Shown here: positions 8,314 to 16,696 of the stretch, one piece after another
Layout of the letters: the number at the start of each line of letters is the position of its first letter
Numbering within the stretch: position 1 is the stretch's first letter
NCBI RefSeq assembly: GCF_023566055.1
Contig: NZ_JALIQP010000003.1
Coordinates: 1 to 64,000, forward strand
Source of the DNA: Halosolutus amylolyticus
GTDB taxonomy: Archaea > Halobacteriota > Halobacteria > Halobacteriales > Natrialbaceae
DNA length: 64,000 bases
Direction of reading: 5' to 3'
Position numbers and translations under genes: made by a program
Notes under the pieces: model-generated
Databases searched by the model: none
What the model was told of the DNA's origin: nothing
Seen by the model: the letters and a program-made list of their open reading frames with translations, nothing else

Positions 8314-8381
8314 CACCCCGAACGCACTACCCACCGACACTCGCCACGACCACAGGACTCAGCAGATATCCACTAGCTACT

Positions 8382-9587
8382 ATGACAACAGATCAACCGG
8401 GTCCGCTGGACGGACTCACCGTAGTCGAAGCAGGATCGATGATCTCCGGACCGACCGTCGGTCGGTTCCTCGCCGATTTCGGCGCGGACGTGATCAAGAT
8501 TGAACACCCCGAACACGGCGACCACATCCGTAACTTCGGGACCCAGAAGGACGGGATCGGGATGTGGCACAAATACCTCAGCCGGAACAAACGATCGGTC
8601 ACGCTAGACGTCTCGTCCGAGCGGGGCGGGACGGTCTTCCGGGACCTCGTCTCCGAGGCGGACGTGCTGATCGAGAACTTCCGTCCCGGGACGCTCGAAC
8701 GCTGGAACCTCGGCTGGGAGACGCTCTCCGAGGAGAATCCGGGGCTCGTCATGCTCCGGATGTCCGGCTACGGACAGACGGGCCCGTACGCGGAGAAACC
8801 CGGCTTCGGGACGCTCGCGGAGGCGATGAGCGGCTTCGCCTACGTCAACGGCTTCGAGGATCGCGAACCCCTGCTCCCGCCGACCGGCCTCGCGGACAAC
8901 ATCGCCGCGCTCTACGCGACCTTCTCGGTGATGTTCGCGCTCTATCACCGCGACGTCAACGGCGGCAGCGGCCAGGTCGTCGACGTCAGCCTCATCGAAC
9001 CGATCTTCAACCTCATCGGGCCGTTCCCGCTTTCCTACGACCAGACGGGAGAGATCGCCCGTCGCTCGGGGAACCGATCGACCTCGTCCGCGCCGCGCAA
9101 CGTCTACCGGACGAAAGACGATCGCTGGGTCGCGCTGGCCGCGAGTGCCCAGCCCCTGGCGATGCGAACCTTCGACGCGATCGGGCGGCCGGACCTGAAG
9201 GACGACCCGCGCTTCGAGGACAACGAGAGCCGCCTCGAGAACGTCGAGGAACTCGACGCGATCATCCAGGACTGGATGGCAGACCACACCCGCGAGGAGA
9301 TCCTCGAGACCTTCGAGGAGCACGACGCGACGATCGCGCCGGTCTACAACGTCGCCGACATCATGGCGGACGAACACTACCGGGCCCGGGAGGCCGTCGT
9401 CACCGTCGAGGACGACGACCTCGGCGAGGCGGCCGTCCAGAACGCGATTCCGAAGTTCAGCGAGACGCCGGGCGACGTCGAGTACCTCGGGCCGGACCTC
9501 GGCGAGCACAACGAGGAGGTGCTGGGCGGGGACCTCGCGTACGACGACGAGGTGCTCGCGGAACTCGAGGCCGAGGGGGTGATCTGA
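8382..9587 (+). CDS. Class III (CaiB/BaiF) CoA-transferase
   Basis: The 401-residue protein moves CoA between carboxylic acids. The N-terminal Rossmann half is recognisable (GPLDGLTVVEAGSMISGPTV; LADFGADVIKIEHPEHGD; VLIENFRPGTLERWNLGW), and the catalytic Asp lies near residue 201 in SGQVVDVSLIEPIFN. Length is normal. The ATG at 8382 was chosen over a longer frame that overlaps the upstream gene. The stop codon overlaps the start of the HMG-CoA-lyase-like gene by one base (TGATG). In Chloroflexus a class III CoA-transferase acting on (R)-citramalate sits next to an HMG-CoA-lyase-related (R)-citramalyl-CoA lyase; this pair looks similar, which suggests a hydroxy-acid substrate. Confidence 0.93.
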   Translation: MTTDQPGPLDGLTVVEAGSMISGPTVGRFLADFGADVIKIEHPEHGDHIRNFGTQKDGIGMWHKYLSRNKRSVTLDVSSERGGTVFRDLVSEADVLIENFRPGTLERWNLGWETLSEENPGLVMLRMSGYGQTGPYAEKPGFGTLAEAMSGFAYVNGFEDREPLLPPTGLADNIAALYATFSVMFALYHRDVNGGSGQVVDVSLIEPIFNLIGPFPLSYDQTGEIARRSGNRSTSSAPRNVYRTKDDRWVALAASAQPLAMRTFDAIGRPDLKDDPRFEDNESRLENVEELDAIIQDWMADHTREEILETFEEHDATIAPVYNVADIMADEHYRAREAVVTVEDDDLGEAAVQNAIPKFSETPGDVEYLGPDLGEHNEEVLGGDLAYDDEVLAELEAEGVI

Positions 9588-10528
9588 TGGACCTGCCCGA
9601 GTCGGCGACGATCGTCGAGATGCTCCCGCGGGACGGCTTCCAGCGCTATCCCGACTTCGTCCCGACCGACGAGAAGGTCGCCCTGATCGACGCGCTCTCG
9701 ACGACGGGCGTCGACGAGATCGAGTTTACCTCCTTCACTCATCCGAAGGCGGTGCCGGGGCTGCGCGACGCCGACGAGGTCGCGGCCCGGATCGATCGCC
9801 ACGACGACGTCTGCTACCGGGCGCTCGTGCCGAATACCGTCGGGATGGAACGCGCGATCGAGGCCGACGTGGACAAGGTCAACGCCCTGGTCGTCATCAG
9901 CGACGCCTACCGCCAGAAGAACCAGGGGATGACCCTGGAAGAGAACCTGGCGCAGATCGAGGCGATCGTCGACCTCGCGGACGGCACCGATATCGAGGTC
10001 GAGGCCGGCCTCGGGACGAGTTTCTTCTGCCCGTACGAGGGCGAGATCCCGAAGGAGCGGACCCTCTCGGTGGTCGATCGAGTCCTCGAGGCGGGCGTCG
10101 ACGAGGTGACGCTCGCGACGACGATGGGGATGGCCGATCCGCGACAGGTGACGGCGATGCTCGAGGCCCTGTACGACGACCACCCCGACGCGGACGTCGG
10201 CCTGCACCTGCACGATACGAACGGGATGAGTCTCGCGAACACGCTCGCGGCGATGCAGTGTGGCGTCTCCCGGTTCGACGCCTCCGTCTGCGGGCTCGGC
10301 GGCGGGACCATCCTGCCCGGCGGCCTCGGGGACGTCGGCAACACGCCGACCGAAGACCTCGTCAACATGCTGCGGGACATGGCGATCGAGACCCGGACCG
10401 AGTTCGATCGACTGCTCGAGGTGGCCGACGACGTCGCGGATCGGCTCGATCTCGGAACGCCGAGCCACGCCCTGATGGGCGGCACGCGCGAGCAGGTGCT
10501 CGCGACGACGGACGACGAACCGAACTGA
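9587..10528 (+). CDS. HMG-CoA lyase-like enzyme (candidate citramalyl-CoA lyase)
   Basis: The 313-residue protein is a DRE-TIM metallolyase of the hydroxymethylglutaryl-CoA lyase group. It carries the metal/substrate motif MLPRDGFQ (about 12-19), EFTSFTHPKAVPG, VGLHLHDTNGMSLAN (His-x-His metal ligands, about 205) and GNTPTEDLVNML. One point is odd. The loop that in HMG-CoA lyase carries the catalytic cysteine (GLGGCPYA) reads SVCGLGGGTILPGG here, so the usual cysteine is Gly and a cysteine occurs four residues earlier. Together with the upstream CoA-transferase it could cleave citramalyl-CoA to pyruvate and acetyl-CoA; HMG-CoA cleavage in leucine degradation is the alternative. Confidence 0.88.
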   Translation: MDLPESATIVEMLPRDGFQRYPDFVPTDEKVALIDALSTTGVDEIEFTSFTHPKAVPGLRDADEVAARIDRHDDVCYRALVPNTVGMERAIEADVDKVNALVVISDAYRQKNQGMTLEENLAQIEAIVDLADGTDIEVEAGLGTSFFCPYEGEIPKERTLSVVDRVLEAGVDEVTLATTMGMADPRQVTAMLEALYDDHPDADVGLHLHDTNGMSLANTLAAMQCGVSRFDASVCGLGGGTILPGGLGDVGNTPTEDLVNMLRDMAIETRTEFDRLLEVADDVADRLDLGTPSHALMGGTREQVLATTDDEPN

Positions 10529-10558
10529 CGACCACCCACACCAGCGACAGACACCACT

Positions 10559-11878
10559 ATGACAGGACAAACGATAACGGAACAGATACTCTCGGAGAAG
10601 GCCGGACGGGACGTCACCGCGGGCGACTACGTCGAGGCTGCCGTCGACGAAATGATCGCCCACGACGTGACCGGCCCGCTGGCGATCGACGCGTTCGAGG
10701 ACGTGACGGGCGAGGACGGCGACCTCGCCGCGCCCGACGACGTCGTCTTCACGCTCGACCACCACGCGCCGGCCGACGGCGTCGAAGCGGCGAACAACCA
10801 CAACATCGTCAGGGAGTTCGCCCGAGCGTACGGCACGCACCAGTACGAGATCAACGACGGCATCTGCCACCAGGTGATGATCGAGGAGGGGTTCGTCGAA
10901 CCCGGCGACCTCGTGATCGGCGCGGACTCGCACTCGACGACCTACGGCGGGCTTGGTGCGTTCGGCACCGGCGTCGGCTCGACGGACCTCGGCACCGCCT
11001 TCGCCACGGGCGAACTGTGGTTCCGCGTCCCCGAGACGCTCCGGTTCGAGGTCCACGGCGACCTGCCCGAGGGCGTCTACGCGAAGGACCTCATCCTGAC
11101 GTTCATCGGCGACGTCGGCTTCGCCGGCGCGACGTACATGACCGCCGAGTACGCCGGGAGCGCGATCCAGGACCTGCCGATCCACCAGCGACTCGTCCTC
11201 GCGAACATGGCGATCGAGATGGGCGGCAAGGCCGGCATCGTCGAACCCGACGACCGCGTCGCGACCTACCTCGAGGAGCAGGCCGGACTCGACGTGTCGA
11301 TCGATCCGGACCTCGCGTCGGACGACGACGCGACCTACGAGGCGGTCCACACCTACGAGGGGAGCGACCTCGCGCCGCAGGTGTCGAAGCCGTCGAACCC
11401 GGAGAACGCCGTCGACGTCGACGAGGTCGTGGGGACGCCGGTCGACCAGGTCTTCGTCGGGACCTGCACGAACGGCCGGTACGAGGACATCCGCACCGTC
11501 GCGGACGTGCTCGCCGGCGAGCGGGTCGCCCCCGGGACCCGGCTGATCGTCGTCCCGGCGTCGAAGGCCGTCTACGAGAAGTGCCTCGAGACGGGCGTCC
11601 TCGAGACGCTGGTCGACGCGGGCGCGACGTTCCAGAGCGCGGGCTGTGGCGCCTGTGCGGGCTACCACCAGGGCGTCCTCGGCGACGACGACGTCTGCCT
11701 GGCGACGGCGAACCGCAACTTCCCCGGGCGCGAGGGGTCGATGGAGAGTCGCGTCTACCTCGGGAGCCCCGCGACCGCGGGCGCGACGGCGCTGTACGGC
11801 GAGATCACCGATCCGCGGGAGGTCGAGACGCCGCGGTACGACGATCACGCGGTCGCCGACGCGGGGGTGGTCCGATGA
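10559..11878 (+). CDS. Aconitase-type hydro-lyase, large subunit (LeuC / dimethylmalate or citraconate hydratase type)
   Basis: The 439-residue protein holds the [4Fe-4S] cluster of an isopropylmalate isomerase-type dehydratase. The cluster ligands are Cys near 303 (VFVGTCTNGRYED) and Cys near 362 and 365 (SAGCGACAGYH). The substrate-binding segments DHHAPADG, GADSHSTTYGGLGAFGTG and IEMGGKAGIVEPD are intact. Enzymes of this two-subunit type hydrate isopropylmaleate, citraconate, maleate or dimethylmaleate. No leucine or lysine-alpha-aminoadipate genes are nearby, whereas CoA-transferase and lyase genes are, so a catabolic role is more likely than leucine synthesis. It overlaps the small subunit gene by ATGA. 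Confidence 0.92.
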   Translation: MTGQTITEQILSEKAGRDVTAGDYVEAAVDEMIAHDVTGPLAIDAFEDVTGEDGDLAAPDDVVFTLDHHAPADGVEAANNHNIVREFARAYGTHQYEINDGICHQVMIEEGFVEPGDLVIGADSHSTTYGGLGAFGTGVGSTDLGTAFATGELWFRVPETLRFEVHGDLPEGVYAKDLILTFIGDVGFAGATYMTAEYAGSAIQDLPIHQRLVLANMAIEMGGKAGIVEPDDRVATYLEEQAGLDVSIDPDLASDDDATYEAVHTYEGSDLAPQVSKPSNPENAVDVDEVVGTPVDQVFVGTCTNGRYEDIRTVADVLAGERVAPGTRLIVVPASKAVYEKCLETGVLETLVDAGATFQSAGCGACAGYHQGVLGDDDVCLATANRNFPGREGSMESRVYLGSPATAGATALYGEITDPREVETPRYDDHAVADAGVVR

Positions 11879-12378
11879 GCGTCGAGGGCCCCGGCCGCGC
11901 GTGGGTGTTCGGCGACGACGTCGACACCGACCAGATCACGCCCTCGCGGTTCATCGTCTCGACCGACCCCGAGGAACTCGCCGACCACGCGTTCAACGAC
12001 CTCCGGCCGGAGTTCTCGGCGAACGTCGCGGACGGCGAGTTCGTCGTCGCCGGCGAGAACTTCGGGAGCGGGTCCTCGCGTGAGCACGCGCCGCTGTCGC
12101 TGCTCGGCGCCGGCGTCGACGGCGTCGTCGCCCAGTCGTTCGCCCGGATCTTCTTCCGGAACGCGATCAACCTCGGACTGCCCGTCCTGATCTGTCCCGA
12201 CGCCGATCGGATCGACGACGGCGACGAGATTTCGATCGATCTCGACGCGGGAACCGTGACGAATCACGAGACCGGCAAGGAGTACGACGCCGAACCGTTG
12301 CCGCCGTTCCTGCAGGACCTCGTCGACGGGGGCGGGCTGAAACCGTACACGAAACGAAAGCTCGGGACGGCCGAGTAA
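11875..12378 (+). CDS. Aconitase-type hydro-lyase, small subunit (LeuD type)
   Basis: This 167-residue swivel-domain subunit pairs with the large subunit upstream. The conserved DVDTDQITPSRFIV near the N-terminus and the substrate-gripping loop GENFGSGSSREHAP (about 61-74) are present, followed by ARIFFRNAINLGLPV. In this fold the loop closes over the iron-sulfur cluster of LeuC and sets substrate choice. The ATG at 11875 overlaps the large-subunit stop codon. The gene ends the plus-strand run and converges with the isocitrate-lyase-family gene, with only 42 bp between the stop codons. Confidence 0.93.
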   Translation: MSVEGPGRAWVFGDDVDTDQITPSRFIVSTDPEELADHAFNDLRPEFSANVADGEFVVAGENFGSGSSREHAPLSLLGAGVDGVVAQSFARIFFRNAINLGLPVLICPDADRIDDGDEISIDLDAGTVTNHETGKEYDAEPLPPFLQDLVDGGGLKPYTKRKLGTAE

Positions 12379-12420
12379 CGCGGACACTCGGGACGGTCGA
12401 GTCGCGGTTTCGGCGACCGA

Positions 12421-13287
12421 CTAACCGTACCGTTGCTCGAGGTCGCGCCAGCGATCGAGTCCGGTGACCTCGTCGCGGGTCTCCCACGTCGCGACCCTGT
12501 CGGTCAGGTCGCGCTCGTCGCCGGTCTCGACGAGGTGTTCGTAGACGTCCGCGAGCAGTTCGATCTTCGCCTTCTGGGCCGTCGTCGCGAACAGCATGCA
12601 GTCGTAGCCGAGTTCCGCGAGTCGGTCCGCCGGGAGCATCGGCGTCTTCCCACCGTAGGGAACGTTGACGACGAGGGGCACGTCCGCGAGTTCGTCGCCG
12701 ATCCGTTCGAGGTGGGCTTCGGTTTCCGGCGCGTCGACGAACACCGCGTCGGCCCCGGCATCGACGTAGGCGCGGGAGCGATCGATCGCCGCGTCGATCC
12801 CTTCGACGGCGACGGCGTCGGTGCGGGCGACGACGACGAACGCGTCGTTCGCGCGGGCGTCACACGCCGCGCGGAGTTTCCCGCACATCTCCTCGATCGG
12901 GACGAGGGATTTGTCGTCGAAGTGGCCGCACTGCTTCGGCGCGTCCTGGTCCTCGACGTGAACGCCGGCGGCGCCCGCCCGTTCGAACTCCTGGACCGTC
13001 CGACGGACGGAGAGCGCGTTGCCGTAGCCGTCGTCGGCGTCCGCGAGCACCGGCCGGTCGACCGCGCCGGCGATCTGTCGAACCCGATCGACCGTCTCGG
13101 TCATCGTCGTGAGTCCGAGGTCCGGGCCGCCGTGGACCGACGAGGCGACGGCGTTGCCGCTGACGTAGAGGATCTCCGCACCCGCGCGTTCGGCGAGGAC
13201 GCCCTCGAGCGCGTCCGAGACGCCCGGGGCGAGAACGATCTCGTCGTCGGTGAGACGTCGGCGCAGAACGGTAGCGTTCGAGTCCAT
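12421..13287 (-). CDS. Isocitrate lyase/PEP mutase-family C-C lyase (methylisocitrate / dimethylmalate lyase-like)
   Basis: The 288-residue protein is a TIM-barrel lyase. The metal-binding LADADDGYGN (about 88-97), GVHVEDQDAPKQCGHFD (about 119-135) and VVARTDAVAVEG are clear. The KQCGH motif keeps the catalytic Cys that true lyases of this family use and that PEP mutases lack, so 2-methylisocitrate-, oxaloacetate- or 2,3-dimethylmalate-type cleavage is expected. In Eubacterium barkeri a LeuCD-like dehydratase feeds 2,3-dimethylmalate to a lyase of this family, and the same two families are neighbours here. I chose the ATG at 13287 (MDSNATVL); an ATG nine codons earlier is also possible. The MmgE/PrpD gene lies just upstream on the same strand. 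Confidence 0.9.
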   Translation of the reverse strand: MDSNATVLRRRLTDDEIVLAPGVSDALEGVLAERAGAEILYVSGNAVASSVHGGPDLGLTTMTETVDRVRQIAGAVDRPVLADADDGYGNALSVRRTVQEFERAGAAGVHVEDQDAPKQCGHFDDKSLVPIEEMCGKLRAACDARANDAFVVVARTDAVAVEGIDAAIDRSRAYVDAGADAVFVDAPETEAHLERIGDELADVPLVVNVPYGGKTPMLPADRLAELGYDCMLFATTAQKAKIELLADVYEHLVETGDERDLTDRVATWETRDEVTGLDRWRDLEQRYG

Positions 13288-13337
13288 ATCGTCGGTCAGC
13301 GTCGGCGGTCGCAAATGTCTGTTGATCGTCTCGGTGA

Positions 13338-14726
13338 CTACCGATCGCCTCGACGTTCCGGGCGAAGCGCGGCCCCGATCGCCCGCGCGTCGTACTCCCT
13401 GGGCGATCGGACGACCGCGGTCGCCCGCTCGCGATCGGCGGCCGGGAGCCCGTGCGCGAGGAGCGTCTCGAGCCGGGCCGCGAACTCGTCGCCGGGGATC
13501 GGATCACGGTAGTCGCCGCGCGGGTACGCGCGCTCGGCGCTGACCGCGTCGCCGTCGCGACGCTCGACGGTGACGCGGGCCCCCCAGTCGTCCGGGAACG
13601 CGGCCTCGAACTCGTCGTCGGCCCGGACCTCGACCCGGTCCGCGAGCCGCTGGACTGCGTCCTCGGCGATCGCGTCGGGGGTGAAGTGCTCGAGCGCGAC
13701 GTCGCCGCTGTGGAGCTGTCGGGCGAGGACGTACGGGATCGAGAACTTCGCGCCCGTCAGCGTCTCCGGCGAGGTGTGGGCCATGTCCGCCGCGTTCGCG
13801 TACGTCTCGACGACGACCCGATCGATCTGGGCGGGTTCGATATCGCGATCGACGGCGCGCAACGCGTCGAGCGGGGCGTGCGTGTACCGGCAGGACGGAT
13901 ACGGCTTGAAGTAGTTCTCCGTGATCGCCCAGCGCTCGCCGAGGTCGGCGAACAGCGACGCGAACCCCTCGGGGAGCAGGTCCTCGAAGGGATCGTACAC
14001 TGACTCCATCACCGTCGCCGACCCGGGCATCCCGGCTCGTGCGAGCTGGGCCATCGTGACGCCAGCGCTCGCGGACGCACCCGCGGTCACGTTCCGCGAC
14101 GGCGGGCCCGCTTCGTAGGGGTCGTCCATCGAGACGACGGCGCGGTTCGCCGCGAGTCGGAACGTCTCGCGGACCGTCGACCGATCGGGATCGGTACAGA
14201 GCACGCCCGCGACGGCCGGGCCGACGGTCGTCCACGTCGAGTGTGGGTCCCTGACGAGCCACGGGACGGCGTCGTTGAGCCGATCTTTCATCGCGAAGAT
14301 GGCGTACTCGAGCCTGGCACAGATCTCGTAGGCGCGCACGCAGCTCTCGACCAGCGTCTCGCCGTCGGCGTCCGCCCGTTCCGCCATCGCGAGCGCCCCG
14401 GTGACGATTCCGGCACCGACGTGTCCGCCCGTGTTGTGCCCCTCCTCGATCTCCTGGACGATCGCCGCGGTCCCGTTCAGCGTCGCCGCCTGGACCGGTG
14501 CCGTCGTCCGGTCCGTGCCGACGACCGTCGCGTCGCCCGGCGGCAGGTCGACGCGCTCCCAGACGTCGTCGTACGGCTCGGCCGCGCTACCGGCGACCGT
14601 CGCCGCCAGCACGTCCGCGACCGTCTTCGCACCGCGATCGAGCACCGGATCGGGAACCGGCGACTCGAGACCGTCGAAGATCGACGCCTCCCACTCGCTC
14701 GTCGGGTCCGGTTCGTCGTCGCTCAT
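13338..14726 (-). CDS. MmgE/PrpD family protein (2-methylcitrate dehydratase-like)
   Basis: The 462-residue protein belongs to the MmgE/PrpD family of iron-independent dehydratases and related enzymes, for example 2-methylcitrate dehydratase. Typical segments are ATLNGTAAIVQEIEEGHNTGGHVGAG, found around residues 85-110, the helical SVYDPFEDLLPEGFASLF, and YFKPYPSCRYTHAPLDA, found near 290. Its stop lies 51 bp before the start of the isocitrate-lyase-family gene, so the two form an operon on the minus strand. A second family member occurs at 22744-24084 with only general similarity. I used the ATG at 14726 (MSDDEPDP). The natural substrate is unknown; a branched hydroxy-diacid fits the cluster. 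Confidence 0.9.
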   Translation of the reverse strand: MSDDEPDPTSEWEASIFDGLESPVPDPVLDRGAKTVADVLAATVAGSAAEPYDDVWERVDLPPGDATVVGTDRTTAPVQAATLNGTAAIVQEIEEGHNTGGHVGAGIVTGALAMAERADADGETLVESCVRAYEICARLEYAIFAMKDRLNDAVPWLVRDPHSTWTTVGPAVAGVLCTDPDRSTVRETFRLAANRAVVSMDDPYEAGPPSRNVTAGASASAGVTMAQLARAGMPGSATVMESVYDPFEDLLPEGFASLFADLGERWAITENYFKPYPSCRYTHAPLDALRAVDRDIEPAQIDRVVVETYANAADMAHTSPETLTGAKFSIPYVLARQLHSGDVALEHFTPDAIAEDAVQRLADRVEVRADDEFEAAFPDDWGARVTVERRDGDAVSAERAYPRGDYRDPIPGDEFAARLETLLAHGLPAADRERATAVVRSPREYDARAIGAALRPERRGDR

Positions 14727-14895
14727 CGATTCCACCTCGTCGCGAACTCGCGGACTGGGGTCGTCGCGTCGGGTTCCCGCCCGTAGCCGTGGCACTCGCG
14801 TCTCCTCGGGTAGCTGTCACACGATCGCATACCGCCCCGTTTCGCCGGGAGCGACCTAAAGCTATCTCACCGGTACGGCGAGGCGACCGGTGGGA

Positions 14896-14908
14896 GAAAT
14901 ACTTTTGA
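14896..14908 (+). promoter_or_regulatory. Promoter of the HalOD1 gene
   Basis: The AT-rich AAATACTTTTGAG is centred about 33 nt before the ATG at 14935, in an otherwise GC-rich divergent gap. It is the likely TATA element for the plus-strand genes. Confidence 0.45.
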
Positions 14909-14934
14909 GGTGGGGCGGTGCATCACGTGATAGC

Positions 14935-15222
14935 ATGACCAGTGACGAGGGGGGACACCGTGATTACGCCGACGGCGACGAGCGGCTCTGGGACAGGGCG
15001 ACGACCGGTCCCCCGTCGCACACCGTGATAACGGCAGTTGCACGGCTCGAAGGCTGCAATCCGATGGATCTACCGCCGCTGTACGACGCGATCGATCCGG
15101 AGGCGATCGACGCGCTGTTTCCGGACGAGCCGAACTGCGGGGCCGATCGCGTCTCGTTTCGGTACTGCGGCTACGAGATCGACGTTCGACCGTCGGTCGT
15201 TCGCATCCGGGATGGCGACTGA
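14935..15222 (+). CDS. HalOD1 output-domain protein
   Basis: This 95-residue protein matches the haloarchaeal HalOD1 domain: a helix with AVARLEGCNPMDLPPLYDAI, the segment DPEAIDALFP, and a beta hairpin with VSFRYCGYEIDVR. The domain is found alone or at the C-terminus of haloarchaeal response regulators and is thought to be a signalling output or protein-interaction module. Its molecular role is not established. I used the ATG at 14935 (MTSDEGG). It precedes the SnoaL-like and LLM genes, with a 106-bp gap, and may not belong to the same transcript. Confidence 0.85.
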   Translation: MTSDEGGHRDYADGDERLWDRATTGPPSHTVITAVARLEGCNPMDLPPLYDAIDPEAIDALFPDEPNCGADRVSFRYCGYEIDVRPSVVRIRDGD

Positions 15223-15328
15223 GTTGGACAGCGATCCGCAGGAGCGCGGCGTCGGGGGGATAGCCGGCGAACTGACAGGCGAACTGCGGGTAGAACTATG
15301 GGTCTCGCACGACAACCGCCGATCGCGC

Positions 15329-15703
15329 ATGAGTCAGACACCACGCGCTGTCGTCGAGGAGTTCTTCGATCGGATGGCGGACGACGACGAGCGCGACACC
15401 GTCGACGAACTGTTCACCGCGGACGCGGTCGTCACGCTCCCCGGAACGCGCTTCGAGGGTGCGGACGCCGCGACGGAACTGCTCGAGTGGCTCGCGCCGC
15501 GATACGAGTGGGCCGAGAAAGAATTCGACCGCTGGATCGAGGCGGGATCGCACGTCGTGAGTCAGGGGACGCTCTACGGCGTCGACGCCGACGGGGAGCG
15601 GTTCGAGGACGTCCGGTACGTCGACGTCTACCGGGTCGAAGACGGCCGCATCGCCCGGCTGGACATCTACAACGACCTCGCTGCGGAGGGGGTCGTCTCG
15701 TGA
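15329..15703 (+). CDS. SnoaL-like / NTF2-fold protein
   Basis: The 124-residue protein has the NTF2-like cone fold common to SnoaL cyclases and limonene-epoxide-hydrolase-type enzymes and to many small ketosteroid-isomerase-like proteins. An N-terminal helix (RAVVEEFFDRMADDD) is followed by ELFTADAVVTLPG, a central strand pair (VVSQGTLYGVDADG), and YVDVYRVEDGRIARLDIYND, which closes the fold. The start ATG at 15329 follows AT-poor sequence without a clear Shine-Dalgarno. Its stop overlaps the LLM oxidoreductase start by GTGA, so the two proteins are coupled. Whether it is an isomerase, hydratase or binding protein cannot be told. Confidence 0.88.
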   Translation: MSQTPRAVVEEFFDRMADDDERDTVDELFTADAVVTLPGTRFEGADAATELLEWLAPRYEWAEKEFDRWIEAGSHVVSQGTLYGVDADGERFEDVRYVDVYRVEDGRIARLDIYNDLAAEGVVS

Positions 15704-16680
15704 CGGGGCGGACGGGCGTGCTGTTCGCGACGCGAGACGACCCCGACCTCGTCTGCGAGGCTGAACGCCTCGGCTTCGAGAGCGTCTGGGCGGCGGAGGG
15801 ACAGGGGAAAACGGCGTTCGGGAAACTCGAGCGCTGGGCGGTCGCGACCGAGGAGATCGGGCTGGCGACCGGGATCGTCAACGTCTTCTCGCGCACGCCG
15901 GCGGCGACGGCGCAGGCGATCGCGACCCTCGACGCCCACTCCGGCGGGCGCGCGATCCTCGGGCTCGGCGTCGCCCACCCCGGCGTCGTCGAAGCGTTCC
16001 ACGGCACCGAGTTCGAGCGACCGATCGCCCGGCTGGCGGAGTACATCCGTCTCGTCAGGCGGTACCTCGCCGGCGACCCGTCCGGGTTCGACGGGGAGTT
16101 CTTCAGCCCCGATCGAACGGCGTTCTGGGAGGCGTTCGATCCGGTTCGTTCCGAGATTCCCATCTACAACGCGGCGCTCGGGCCGACGAACGTCCGATTG
16201 ACCGGCGAGCTGGCCGACGGGTGGCTCCCCAACCTCTACCCGCGACCGGCGTTCGAGCGCGCCCAGGAGTGGCTCGACGCGGGTCTCGAGCGGGGCGATC
16301 GGGAGCGATCGGACGTCGACGTAGCGATGTACGTGCTCGTCTCGGTCGACGACGATCGATCGGTCGCTCGCGACGCCGCGGCCGCTCACGTGGCGCGGTA
16401 CTTCAGGGACGTTCCGGGCTATTACGACCGCGTCGCCGCCGAGGCCGGCTTCGACGAGATGATCGACCGCGTCGAAACGGCACCGACCCCGGCCGCGGCC
16501 GCCGACGCGGTGGACGACGCGTTCCTCGATCGGGTCGCCGTCGTCGGCGACGAGTCGAGCGTCAGGGCACAGCTGTCGGACCTGCGCGAGGCGGGCGTCG
16601 ACCTGCCGATCGTCCGCGCGCCGAGCGGGGTCGACAGGGCGGCCGTCGAGGCCGTGCTCCGCGCGACGCGGCCGCGATGA
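15700..16680 (+). CDS. LLM-class (luciferase-like) flavin/F420-dependent oxidoreductase
   Basis: The 326-residue protein is a bacterial-luciferase-like TIM barrel. The N-terminal strand (VLFATRDDPDLVCEAERLGF), ESVWAAEGQGKT, the conserved GIVNVFSRTPAATAQAIATL and GRAILGLGVAHPGV are typical of F420- or FMNH2-dependent enzymes. In haloarchaea F420 is common, so an F420-dependent dehydrogenase or reductase is the more likely reading; the cofactor is not proven. It starts with GTG at 15700, overlapping the SnoaL-like gene. It may oxidise or reduce an intermediate of the neighbouring catabolic pathway. Confidence 0.9.
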   Translation: MTGRTGVLFATRDDPDLVCEAERLGFESVWAAEGQGKTAFGKLERWAVATEEIGLATGIVNVFSRTPAATAQAIATLDAHSGGRAILGLGVAHPGVVEAFHGTEFERPIARLAEYIRLVRRYLAGDPSGFDGEFFSPDRTAFWEAFDPVRSEIPIYNAALGPTNVRLTGELADGWLPNLYPRPAFERAQEWLDAGLERGDRERSDVDVAMYVLVSVDDDRSVARDAAAAHVARYFRDVPGYYDRVAAEAGFDEMIDRVETAPTPAAAADAVDDAFLDRVAVVGDESSVRAQLSDLREAGVDLPIVRAPSGVDRAAVEAVLRATRPR

Positions 16681-16696
16681 CGGTCGACCGGCGGGC

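Noticed and set aside
9377-11848. 823-codon minus-strand ORF
   Set aside because: It is antisense to three well-supported genes (CoA-transferase, lyase, dehydratase); long open antisense frames are common in high-GC DNA.
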